Assembly (NCBI GenBank): GCA_945952575.1
Contig: CAMFIY010000106.1
Span: forward strand, 1-8,707
Direction of reading: 5' to 3'
Origin: an uncultured Leucobacter sp.
GTDB taxonomy: Bacteria > Actinomycetota > Actinomycetes > Actinomycetales > Microbacteriaceae
DNA: 8,707 bases
How positions within the stretch are numbered: the stretch's first letter is position 1; each line of letters starts with the position of its first letter. The position numbers and the translations under genes are program-made. This document shows, in pieces, positions 1-6,254 of this stretch. Under the pieces are notes generated by a model. It searched no databases, had not been told where the DNA came from, and was given only the letters and a program-made list of their open reading frames with translations.

Positions 1-600
1 GCCCCGGGCGGGTCGAAGCCGCGCCGCCGCCGATCACGCAGGCGCAAGGGTCGTCTGCCGGATCGGGCGGTCGTCTTCGTCGGGCCGATGGCCGCCGGGA
101 AGACCAGCCTGGGGCGGAAGGTGGCGAAGGATCTCGGCATCCCGTTCATCGATACGGATGCGGTGTTCGTCCGTCGGCACGGTGCGATCACCGAATTCTT
201 CACGCAGCACGGCGAGCCGGAGTTCCGGAGGATCGAGGCCGAGATCATCGCCGAGGAGCTCGGGCAGCCGGGCGCGCGCATCATCGCCCTCGGCGGCGGC
301 GCGGTGCTCACTGCGGAGACGCGGGAGCTGCTCGTCCGCTATCCCGTCATCCTGCTGATGACGACCCAGGCCGCGGTTCTCCGCACGGCGAACCTCAGCC
401 GTCGGCCGCTGCTGCGCGACGATCCCGAAGCCTGGGGTCGGATCCTGGAGATCCGGCGGCCGCTGTACGAGGAGGTCGCCGATGTGACCTTCCGCACGGA
501 TCGCGCGACCAAGGAGCAGCTGTCCCGCCGTGTTGCGGGATGGATGCGCGCGCAGGCCAGACGGCAGCGGGCGAATGAGCAGGGCGATGATGAGAGATGA
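1..600 (+). CDS. aroK: Shikimate kinase, 5' end outside the window
   Basis: Phosphorylates the 3-OH of shikimate with ATP, the fifth step of the chorismate pathway, in the cytosol. The first ATG in this frame (88) falls inside the Walker A motif: the loop reads G-P-M-A-A-G-K-T with its first Gly at 82-84, and the preceding beta strand (AVVFVG) is coded upstream. The frame is open to base 1 with no ATG, GTG or TTG before 88, so the true start lies upstream. Counting from M88, D24 (FIDTD) and R47 (EFRR) fit the shikimate-binding residues, GGG at 69-71 is the family glycine motif, R110 (RPLLR) is the lid arginine, and R124 (RRPLY) is the second substrate arginine. The visible N-terminal extension is unusually basic (RRRRSRRRKGR, codons 22-54). 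The stop overlaps or nearly abuts aroB, so the two are probably co-transcribed. Identification is firm; the start is unknown. Confidence 0.95.
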   Translation, partial: APGGSKPRRRRSRRRKGRLPDRAVVFVGPMAAGKTSLGRKVAKDLGIPFIDTDAVFVRRHGAITEFFTQHGEPEFRRIEAEIIAEELGQPGARIIALGGGAVLTAETRELLVRYPVILLMTTQAAVLRTANLSRRPLLRDDPEAWGRILEIRRPLYEEVADVTFRTDRATKEQLSRRVAGWMRAQARRQRANEQGDDER

Positions 601-1714
601 GTGGGGCGAAGTGACGAGCGATCAGACGCAGGATCCGATCCGCATCGCGGTGACCGGTGAGAACGACTACGAGATCGTGGTCGGACGCGGGTTGCTCGCG
701 GCCGGAGACCCGGTGCGCGCGGCGCTCGGCGAGCGGGTGAACAAGGTGCTCATCGTGCATACGGCGACCGTGGGGCGCCTCGCGGATGAGCTGCGCACGG
801 AGCTCCAGCAGCACTACGGTCAGGTGCTGCTCGCGGAGGTGCCGGATGCCGAGCACGCGAAGCGCGTCGAGGTGGCGGCGTTCTGCTGGCGGATCCTCGG
901 CGAGTCCGATTTCACCCGGAGCGACGCCGTCATCGGGCTCGGCGGCGGCGCGGTCACCGACCTCGCCGGTTTCGTCGCCGCGACCTGGCTGCGCGGTGTC
1001 CGCCTCATCCAGATCCCGACCACCGTGCTCGGGATGGTGGACGCGGCGGTCGGCGGCAAGACCGGCATCAACACGGCCGAGGGCAAGAATCTGGTCGGGG
1101 CCTTCTACGCGCCGCACGCCGTGATCTGCGATATCGATCTGCTGCGCACCCTGCCGAAGAACGAGATCCTCGCCGGCTTCGCCGAGGTCGCGAAATACGG
1201 GTTCATCGCCGAGCCCGAGATCCTCGACACCATCGAGCGCGACGTGGATCGGGCCACGGATCCGACGACGCCGGAGTTCCAGCGCCTGGTCGAGCTGTCG
1301 ATCCGGGTGAAGGCGCGCGTGGTCAGCGAGGACTTCCGCGAAGGAGGGCTCCGCGAGATCCTCAACTACGGGCACACGCTCGGCCACGCGATCGAGCACG
1401 CGGAGCGCTACCAGTGGCGCCACGGCGTCGCCATCTCGATCGGGATGATGTATGCGGCCGAACTGGGCCGCATGGCCGGATCGCTCTCCGACGCCGCCGT
1501 CGAGCGGCACCGCAGCGTCCTCTCCGCATTGGGGCTGCCACTCGGCTACCCGGCAGGCCGCTGGCCCGGCCTGCTCGCCACGATGCAGCGCGACAAGAAG
1601 GCGCGCGCCGGCATGCTCCGATTCATCGTGCTCGACGACATCGCGAAGCCGCGCGTGCTCGCCGGGGTCGACGAGTCCGTGCTGCAGTTCGCCTACCAGG
1701 AGATCGCAGCCTAG
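590..1714 (+). CDS. aroB: 3-dehydroquinate synthase
   Basis: Converts DAHP to 3-dehydroquinate, the second step of the shikimate pathway, using NAD+ and a divalent metal (usually Zn2+ or Co2+). With the start at 590 the protein is 374 aa, close to the family norm. Visible are the NAD-binding glycines GLGGGAVTD (about 116-123), the signature MVDAAVGGKTGIN (149-161), and three metal ligands: E199 (FAEVAKYG), H262 (NYGHTLGH) and H278 (WRHGVA). Start choice is uncertain. ATG 590 has AGGG at 581-584 and overlaps the aroK stop by 11 nt. GTG 611 (10 nt after the aroK stop) and ATG 575 or 587 are alternatives, and none affects the conserved core. It probably forms an operon with aroK. The usual downstream neighbours aroQ/pepP are absent; a toxin-antitoxin module follows. 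Confidence 0.96.
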   Translation: MRDEWGEVTSDQTQDPIRIAVTGENDYEIVVGRGLLAAGDPVRAALGERVNKVLIVHTATVGRLADELRTELQQHYGQVLLAEVPDAEHAKRVEVAAFCWRILGESDFTRSDAVIGLGGGAVTDLAGFVAATWLRGVRLIQIPTTVLGMVDAAVGGKTGINTAEGKNLVGAFYAPHAVICDIDLLRTLPKNEILAGFAEVAKYGFIAEPEILDTIERDVDRATDPTTPEFQRLVELSIRVKARVVSEDFREGGLREILNYGHTLGHAIEHAERYQWRHGVAISIGMMYAAELGRMAGSLSDAAVERHRSVLSALGLPLGYPAGRWPGLLATMQRDKKARAGMLRFIVLDDIAKPRVLAGVDESVLQFAYQEIAA

Positions 1715-1774
1715 GCCTGCGCGCCGTGGAGATCGGTTCTGGCCGGCGCACACCGACGGACTTCTCGGATGACT

Positions 1775-1796
1775 CGCGCAATCTCAGAATTGCGCG
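1775..1796. promoter_or_regulatory. Inverted-repeat operator candidate of the toxin-antitoxin operon
   Basis: A perfect inverted repeat: CGCGCAAT at 1775-1782 and ATTGCGCG at 1789-1796, separated by 6 nt (CTCAGA). It ends one base before the TAGAAT box that precedes the antitoxin gene. A bound protein would therefore cover the space between the -35 and -10 elements and block RNA polymerase. The next gene encodes a helix-turn-helix antitoxin, and such antitoxins commonly repress their own operon through palindromes here. The repeat is seen directly; the operator role is inferred. Confidence 0.65.
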
Positions 1797-1802
1797 TAGA
1801 AT
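1797..1802 (+). promoter_or_regulatory. -10 box TAGAAT of the antitoxin-toxin operon (leaderless)
   Basis: TAGAAT matches the actinobacterial TANNNT consensus and lies exactly 6 nt before the ATG at 1809. Transcription would start at or within a base of the A of that ATG, giving a leaderless mRNA; no Shine-Dalgarno sequence is present. No good TTGACA-like -35 is seen at 16-18 nt upstream, where the inverted repeat sits instead. Confidence 0.6.
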
Positions 1803-1808
1803 GATTCC

Positions 1809-2168
1809 ATGAGCATGACCATCCCGTTGCAGCCCGGCACCGCACTCGGCGACGGATTCCGGATGCTGCTCGACGCGGCGGGAAACGGAGCGCAGCTGGC
1901 CGAGCTGATCGGTGTGACGCCCTCTCAGGTGACCCGGTGGAAGCAGGGCACGCAGGCGCCGTCAGCGGAGTCTGCGCGCACCATCATCGACTTCGCCTAC
2001 ATCGTGGCGAGGGCCGAAGCCACCATGCATCCGAGGGTCGTGCCGATCTGGCTGGACTCGCCCAATCAGTTCCTGCGCGGCGCCACGCCCCGCGAATGCA
2101 TCAAGCTCGGCCGGGTGGCCGAAGTGATCGGCGCGATCGACGCCGAGGACGAGGGCGCGTACGCCTGA
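1809..2168 (+). CDS. Xre/MbcA/ParS-type antitoxin of a RES toxin-antitoxin pair
   Basis: A 119-aa protein with two recognisable parts. Residues about 28-48 (AQLAELIGVTPSQVTRWKQG) are a helix-turn-helix of the Xre-like antitoxin class. Residues about 80-119 fit the Xre/MbcA/ParS C-terminal toxin-binding domain: W81-L-D-S-P-N, F-L-R-G-A-T-P-R-E (88-96), then a helix and the terminal G-A-Y-A. In the MbcA and Xre complexes the C-terminal tail inserts into the RES toxin active site, and the GAYA ending matches that role. Expected jobs are neutralising the downstream toxin and repressing the operon through the inverted repeat just upstream. ATG 1809 is chosen because it is 6 nt from the -10 box; ATG 1815 is an in-frame alternative. 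The toxin gene follows after 19 nt. Family assignment rests on motif and context, not a database match. Confidence 0.85.
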   Translation: MSMTIPLQPGTALGDGFRMLLDAAGNGAQLAELIGVTPSQVTRWKQGTQAPSAESARTIIDFAYIVARAEATMHPRVVPIWLDSPNQFLRGATPRECIKLGRVAEVIGAIDAEDEGAYA

Positions 2169-2187
2169 GGCGTCGAGGCGATCCGGC

Positions 2188-2751
2188 ATGAGGCTCTACC
2201 GCTGCTATCCACGGGTGCCCGGCGCGCGAAAGGGTCGGCCCGGGCACTGGTCCTACCTGCCGAGCCCCCAACTGCACGGCAGATGGGACAACGCAGACCT
2301 CTATGAGTCGTGGTACTTCTCCCGAAGCGCCGTCGGGGCCGTCGCCGAGAGCTTCTACGGCAAGCGACAGTGGATCCCCGAGGTGTTCCTGAGCCCGGCG
2401 GGCGATCCGCGGGCGATCGCCGAGTTCGAGTTCCCCGACCGAGAGGCCGGCCTGCTCGACCTCGACGATGCGGCCACGCTGCTGCGGTTGGGCCTGCGGC
2501 CGAGTCATGTGGTGATCCCGAACCTGAGACTGACCCAGGGGATCGCCCGGGACCTTTTCGACGAGGAATCGGCGGATCACGTCGGCATGTCGTGGTGGTC
2601 GTCCCAGCTGCCTTCGGAGACGTCGGTGCTGATCTGGGGGAGCGACGGTCTGCCGCCGGCCGGGCTGCGATTGATCGGGATCCAGTCGCTGAGCGTCGAG
2701 CACCCCGCGGTCGTCGAAGCGGCGAGCAAGCTCTACCGTCTGCTGGGCTGA
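2188..2751 (+). CDS. RES-domain toxin, probable NAD+-degrading enzyme
   Basis: A 187-aa protein matching the RES family, named for conserved Arg, Glu and Ser. Candidate residues are R32 (GRWDN), Y43 and E54 (WYFSRSAVGAVAESF) and S138 (SWWSS), in the right order and with typical spacing. Characterised members (MbcT of Mycobacterium tuberculosis and the Xre-RES toxins of Pseudomonas and Photorhabdus) kill or arrest the cell by degrading cytosolic NAD+, by phosphorolysis in MbcT. The same reaction is expected here but is an inference. A ribosome binding site GAGG lies at 2175-2178, 9 nt before the ATG. The gene sits 19 nt after the antitoxin in the same operon and converges on the MoxR gene, with only 23 nt between the stops. 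No frameshift or missing key residue is seen, so it is probably functional. Confidence 0.85.
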   Translation: MRLYRCYPRVPGARKGRPGHWSYLPSPQLHGRWDNADLYESWYFSRSAVGAVAESFYGKRQWIPEVFLSPAGDPRAIAEFEFPDREAGLLDLDDAATLLRLGLRPSHVVIPNLRLTQGIARDLFDEESADHVGMSWWSSQLPSETSVLIWGSDGLPPAGLRLIGIQSLSVEHPAVVEAASKLYRLLG

Positions 2752-2780
2752 GCGCCCGGGTGTGCGGCGGCTTCTCAGCC
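2746..2780. terminator. Inverted repeat spanning two convergent stop codons
   Basis: GGCTGAG (2746-2752) and CTCAGCC (2774-2780) are perfect 7-bp arms around a 21-nt loop. Each arm contains a stop codon, the toxin TGA at 2749-2751 and the MoxR stop at 2775-2777. It could be a weak bidirectional terminator between convergent genes. There is no T-run on either side, and both arms begin with a Gly codon plus TGA, so part of the symmetry could be chance. Confidence 0.35.
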
Positions 2781-4220
2781 GATCCGGAACCCCTGGCCGC
2801 GCAGGATCAGCGCGAGCACGTGCCGATCCTCGCGATGCATGATCCCCTCCACGAAGCGCGAGAGCGCCCGATCCATCGAGACGGCCCCGGCGCTGCCTGC
2901 GACCTTCTGCAGAATCGCGACCATGGTCCGGGGAGCGAGCACCGATTCCTCGAGTCCGGGCCGGCTGTCGATCCGTCGCTCCGTGCTCACGAACTCGTCG
3001 AAGCCTTCGCCATGCTCGCCCGAGAAGACCTGCTGGCTGATGAAGGCCGCTCGCGCGAGCCGTTCGATCTGCGCCGCATCGATGCCGCGGGGCAGCTCGC
3101 CGCGCGGGCCCGCCACCGCAGACGCCGCGAGCAGTGCGTTCTCGCTCGGGAAGTCGGTGTATCGGAGCCCGGTGTCGGGGTAGTGGACGCGGTAGGTGTT
3201 GGCGCCGAATCGATTGATGAGCTCGGCGCTCAAACGATCGAGGCCTCGATAGCGATGCGGGGTCTGCTCGTTCGCCGTCGCGAGGATCGCGAAGCCGGGC
3301 CGGATGCGGATCCGGCGACCCGCGTCCTCCTGCACGGCGAAGGCGTCGCCGGGGCGCAGCTGCAGGATGCGGTTGAGCCGTTTCAGGAACTCGGGCGGCA
3401 TCGCGTTCACCTCGTCGAGGATGAGCGGACGACCCTCGGTCATCGCGCGCAGGAGCGGGCCCGGCACGAAGACGCTCACGGTCGCGCCGCCCTCGGCATG
3501 GAGCTCGTGCGTGCCGATCAGCTGCGCACCCGTGATGTCGCCGTAGCCGGAGACGAGTTCCGGATCGAGCCGCATACCCGTTCTCGACAGATACTCGGCG
3601 AGGGCGGTCTTGGCTCCGCCGGTCTCGCCGATCAGCAGCGCGGGCTCGCCCCTGAGCAGTGAGGGCAGCGCCTCCGAGATGATCCCGCGCATCTGCTCGG
3701 TCAGGAGCAGGCCCGACCGCAGCTGCGCTCGGGCCTCGCGGAGGCGGAGCGTACCGACCGCCGAGAGCACCGCGTCCCGGCGGCCGGGGCTGCGAATCTC
3801 GCCGGCCCAGTCGTACGCCTCGGCGGCTCGCGCACGCAGATCGGCTGCACGCAGCTCTTCTGCATCGGTCGGCTCGCGGCCGCTCGCGGCGGCGTGCTCG
3901 GCCATCGCGTCGGCTCGTCGGCTCAGCTCCGCACGTCGGAGCTCGTCGCGCCGGGCGAGCACGGCGATGCGCAACGCCGCGGCCTGTTCGTCGAGGGCGG
4001 TCTCGGCTGCCCGACGAGCGTCCGTGCCCGCACTCAGCTCCCCGGCCAGGAGCTCGTCGTATCGCGACTGCAGCCGAGTCAGATCCTGCATCGTCGGTTC
4101 GAGGGTCGCCGCGCCTCCGCCCCGCGCCGCGTCCGCTGCCAGTGCGCGCCGGGTCGCACGCAGCTGCTCTCGCACATGCGCGGCCTCGCGGAGCGCAGGA
4201 TCGGCGTCGTAGGGCAGCAT
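2775..4220 (-). CDS. MoxR-type AAA+ ATPase with N-terminal helical arm
   Basis: A 481-aa protein. Residues 1 to about 165 are rich in Ala, Arg, Glu and Leu, almost free of Gly and Pro after residue 45, and read as long helices or a coiled coil. The ATPase module follows: Walker A GETGGAKT (198-205), Walker B PLILDE (265-270; D269, E270), sensor 1 at N317 (ATAN), arginine finger R337 (INRF), and a sensor-2-like R431 (APRT). The order and the text around them (VPGPLLRAM before Walker B, FLKRLNRILQ after) fit the MoxR/dynein-related AAA+ group, whose members usually pair with a VWA protein as chaperone-like remodelling machines. Such a partner is divergently encoded 65 nt away. The start at 4220 is set by the leaderless TACCGT box 6 nt upstream; an upstream open frame continues to 4997 but is only R/A/P-rich shadow of the opposite gene. 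All catalytic residues are intact. The substrate is unknown. Confidence 0.9.
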   Translation of the reverse strand: MLPYDADPALREAAHVREQLRATRRALAADAARGGGAATLEPTMQDLTRLQSRYDELLAGELSAGTDARRAAETALDEQAAALRIAVLARRDELRRAELSRRADAMAEHAAASGREPTDAEELRAADLRARAAEAYDWAGEIRSPGRRDAVLSAVGTLRLREARAQLRSGLLLTEQMRGIISEALPSLLRGEPALLIGETGGAKTALAEYLSRTGMRLDPELVSGYGDITGAQLIGTHELHAEGGATVSVFVPGPLLRAMTEGRPLILDEVNAMPPEFLKRLNRILQLRPGDAFAVQEDAGRRIRIRPGFAILATANEQTPHRYRGLDRLSAELINRFGANTYRVHYPDTGLRYTDFPSENALLAASAVAGPRGELPRGIDAAQIERLARAAFISQQVFSGEHGEGFDEFVSTERRIDSRPGLEESVLAPRTMVAILQKVAGSAGAVSMDRALSRFVEGIMHREDRHVLALILRGQGFRIG

Positions 4221-4285
4221 GCCGCCACGGTAGCACGCAGGTACGGCCGAGCGGGCGAGTCCGGTGCGAGGTCTAGTGTGGGGGG
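4221..4285. promoter_or_regulatory. 65-nt divergent promoter region, MoxR (-) and VWA (+)
   Basis: Two back-to-back promoters are visible. On the minus strand TACCGT (plus coordinates 4227-4232) lies exactly 6 nt before the MoxR ATG at 4220. On the plus strand TAGTGT (4274-4279) lies exactly 6 nt before the VWA ATG at 4286. Both fit TANNNT and predict leaderless mRNAs; neither gene has a spaced Shine-Dalgarno sequence. With 17-nt spacers the two -35 positions would coincide near 4250-4256, and neither resembles TTGACA. The two promoters should therefore compete for polymerase or share an activator. Confidence 0.55.
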
Positions 4286-6226
4286 ATGGCCGGTGAAGCG
4301 CGCACGGAGCTCCGCGCTCAACTGGGCGCCGCGGGTGCGCTGCTCGGCATCCCGGTGACCGTGACGGACGACGACGCGTGGACGCTCGACGACGACGGAC
4401 TCCGCGTGGGCCTCGGCTGGTACGGCGCGCGCGGGCACGGCGAGGCGGAATCCGTGGCGCTGGCGCTGCTGCAGCTCTGGGAGGGAGTGCGAGCGGAGCA
4501 CGAGAGCCCGGATCGCGCCCGGCGGCGGCGCACGCTCGCCCGTACGATGCCGCACGCGGATCCGCTGCTGGCGGCGATAGCGCGACTGCAGGCGGGCGCC
4601 GAACTGCTCGTGGCGCTGCCCGGGATGCGCGCCCCGCTGGGGGCGGCGCTGCATCGCAGCCTTCCCCGCGACCTCGAGGTGCAGCCGCGGCATCTGCAGT
4701 GGGTACTGCTGCTGCTCGGGATCGGCTTCCGAGCGCCGATCCGGCCCGAGGCCGATCCGGCGGTGCTCGCGGAGTGGCGTGCCCTCGCCGCGCCGGCCTC
4801 CGACTCGAACTCAGCCTCAGCCTCCCGTCCCGTCTCCGCCGAGGACGCCCTCCGCCGAGTGATCGCACTGGATCCGGAGCGCACTCCGCTGCGCCGTTTC
4901 GAGCGCGCGCTCGCGCTGCTGCTGCCGGCATACGAGCGGCTGCTCGCGCTCGACGTCGCAGGTCGAGGGATCGCCGATGCGCGTCCGGACGGTGCAATCG
5001 ACGTGGGCGCCGAGGCGATCGATGCGGCCGGTCCGTCCGATGCGGCCGGCGCCGAAGGTGCGGGATCCGAGGCGGATGAGAAGGAATCCGCCGGTGAGGC
5101 GGCTCCAGCGGAGAGCGAGAGCGAGCGGGCGCGCGCGGGCGAGGGTCGCGACGCGGCGGAGGGGGCGGATCTCTTCGCCGCCGAGCATGCGGCGTTCGTC
5201 GAGTCGATGCTCTCGACCCCCATGCCCGCGGAGGGCGCGCTCTTCGAAGCCGTGATGGAGCTCGTGACGCGGCGGCCCGAGTCCGGTCGGGATGCGGGAG
5301 CCGCCGTCGCCTCCGGACCCGGGACCGCAGCGGGCGTTGCGGGAGAGACGGCGCTCACCGCCTATCGATCCCGCGTCGAGGAGCTCGCGGGGCCGATCGA
5401 GCGCATGCGCGACGTCTGGGCGCGGGTCATCGCGGAACGAGTGGCGCGCACCCGTGCGACGGGGCGCCGCGCGCTCCACGAGGGAGACGAGCTCGTGCCC
5501 GAGGCCCTCGCCAGCGCCGTCGCGGACGCGCTGGCCGGGGTCGCCAGGCCGCGCGCGTATCGGCAGCGGGAGGAGCGCTCTCGGCGGGCTCGGCGCGCCG
5601 GGAGCACGGACTACGTGCTGCTGATCGATCGGTCGGCCTCGATGGGCGGGGCGGCCGCCGAGGCCGCCGCGGATGCGGCGCTGATCATGCTGGAAGCGCT
5701 TGCGGGCGTCGAACGGGACGTCGCGCACGCCGAGGCGGTCGCCGGGCCCTCGCTCGAAGCCGCGGGAGGCCTCGAGCTCGACCTCCGCACGGCGCTCATC
5801 GTCTTCGACTCGTCTCCGCATGCGGTGAAGCCGCTTTCGGCCGGGCTCGATGACCGGGTGCGTCGCGAACTGCACGCGGCGATCCGCTCACCGCGCGGTG
5901 CGACGAACGACGCCGCAGCGCTGCGAGAGGCGGCGGCGCAGTTCGGTATCGGGAGGACCGGGGGAGGATCGGGACCGGGATCCTCGTCGGGATCCGGTCT
6001 CGAGCGACGCCGGATCGCCATCGTCATCAGCGACGGCGGGACGAACGATGCGGTCGCGGCGACGCACGCCCTCCGCTCCCTCCGTGCGGCCGGCGTCCGC
6101 GTGCACGGCGTGGGGATCGGCAGCGACGACGTGGTGCAGCGCTACGCGCCGAGCAGTCAGCGGCTCGACGACCCGCGGCGCATCGCGGAGGCGTTGCAGC
6201 GACTCGTCGAGGATGAGCTACCGTGA
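4286..6226 (+). CDS. VWA (MIDAS) domain protein, partner of the MoxR ATPase
   Basis: A 646-aa protein in three parts. Residues 1 to about 225 look like a mainly helical domain I do not recognise. Residues about 230-300 are a low-complexity linker rich in Ala, Glu, Asp, Ser and Gly. Residues about 355-435 are helical and end in a very basic stretch (RQREERSRRARR). The C-terminal VWA domain (about 441-640) has a complete metal-ion-dependent adhesion site: DRSAS (448-452), T540 and D583 (ISDGG). A Gly/Ser-rich insert (about 558-571) lies between the second and third MIDAS motifs. Helical domain, acidic linker and C-terminal MIDAS recall CobT and BchD, and midasin on a larger scale; in those systems the VWA part recruits the AAA+ ring to a target. 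The MoxR gene diverges 65 nt away. The stop is 28 nt before the next gene's preferred start, so the two are co-transcribed. No signal peptide or membrane segment is seen, so it is probably cytosolic. Confidence 0.88.
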   Translation: MAGEARTELRAQLGAAGALLGIPVTVTDDDAWTLDDDGLRVGLGWYGARGHGEAESVALALLQLWEGVRAEHESPDRARRRRTLARTMPHADPLLAAIARLQAGAELLVALPGMRAPLGAALHRSLPRDLEVQPRHLQWVLLLLGIGFRAPIRPEADPAVLAEWRALAAPASDSNSASASRPVSAEDALRRVIALDPERTPLRRFERALALLLPAYERLLALDVAGRGIADARPDGAIDVGAEAIDAAGPSDAAGAEGAGSEADEKESAGEAAPAESESERARAGEGRDAAEGADLFAAEHAAFVESMLSTPMPAEGALFEAVMELVTRRPESGRDAGAAVASGPGTAAGVAGETALTAYRSRVEELAGPIERMRDVWARVIAERVARTRATGRRALHEGDELVPEALASAVADALAGVARPRAYRQREERSRRARRAGSTDYVLLIDRSASMGGAAAEAAADAALIMLEALAGVERDVAHAEAVAGPSLEAAGGLELDLRTALIVFDSSPHAVKPLSAGLDDRVRRELHAAIRSPRGATNDAAALREAAAQFGIGRTGGGSGPGSSSGSGLERRRIAIVISDGGTNDAVAATHALRSLRAAGVRVHGVGIGSDDVVQRYAPSSQRLDDPRRIAEALQRLVEDELP

Positions 6227-6243
6227 GAGCGGGATCCTGTGCG

Positions 6244-6252
6244 AAGGGGGAG
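6244..6252 (+). promoter_or_regulatory. Ribosome binding site deciding the start at 6255
   Basis: AAGGGGGAG lies just upstream of ATG 6255; the AAGGGG part is about 5 nt from the start codon. The in-frame alternative ATG at 6213 has only GAGG touching it, too close to work well. This favours 6255 as the start of the third gene. Confidence 0.6.
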
Positions 6253-6254
6253 TC

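Noticed and set aside
88..600. Shikimate kinase starting at the ATG at 88
   Set aside because: That ATG codes a residue inside the Walker A loop; the first beta strand and the first P-loop glycine would be lost.
1705..1721. Hairpin CGCAG-N7-CTGCG around the aroB stop as a terminator
   Set aside because: Only 5-bp arms and no T-run; expected by chance at this GC content.
395..1753. Long minus-strand open frame (452 codons) opposite aroK/aroB
   Set aside because: Arg/Ala/His-rich shadow with no family motifs, fully antisense to two certain genes; expected in GC-rich DNA.
2101..4236. Minus-strand open frame of 711 codons, longer than the MoxR frame
   Set aside because: Arg/Ala/Pro-rich with no motifs. 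The neighbouring minus frame carries Walker A, Walker B, sensor 1 and the Arg finger, so this one is a shadow, and it also runs through the toxin gene.
4310..4600. HExxH-like zinc site or CobT-type N-domain in the VWA protein
   Set aside because: The pattern G-H-G-E-A-E ... E-H is suggestive, but no real HExxH or alignable CobT motif is present.
4221..4997. Upstream extension of the MoxR frame to 4997
   Set aside because: It would overlap the VWA gene by over 700 nt, has low-complexity R/A/P composition, and a promoter box sits 6 nt before ATG 4220.
4318..5358. Ser/Ala-rich minus-strand open frame within the VWA gene
   Set aside because: Antisense reading of Ala/Glu/Arg codons; no motif, start signal or sensible composition.
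6213..6254. Earlier start for the third module gene at ATG 6213
   Set aside because: The purine run touching that ATG is too close, while ATG 6255 has AAGGGGGAG in front. It is kept only as an alternative.
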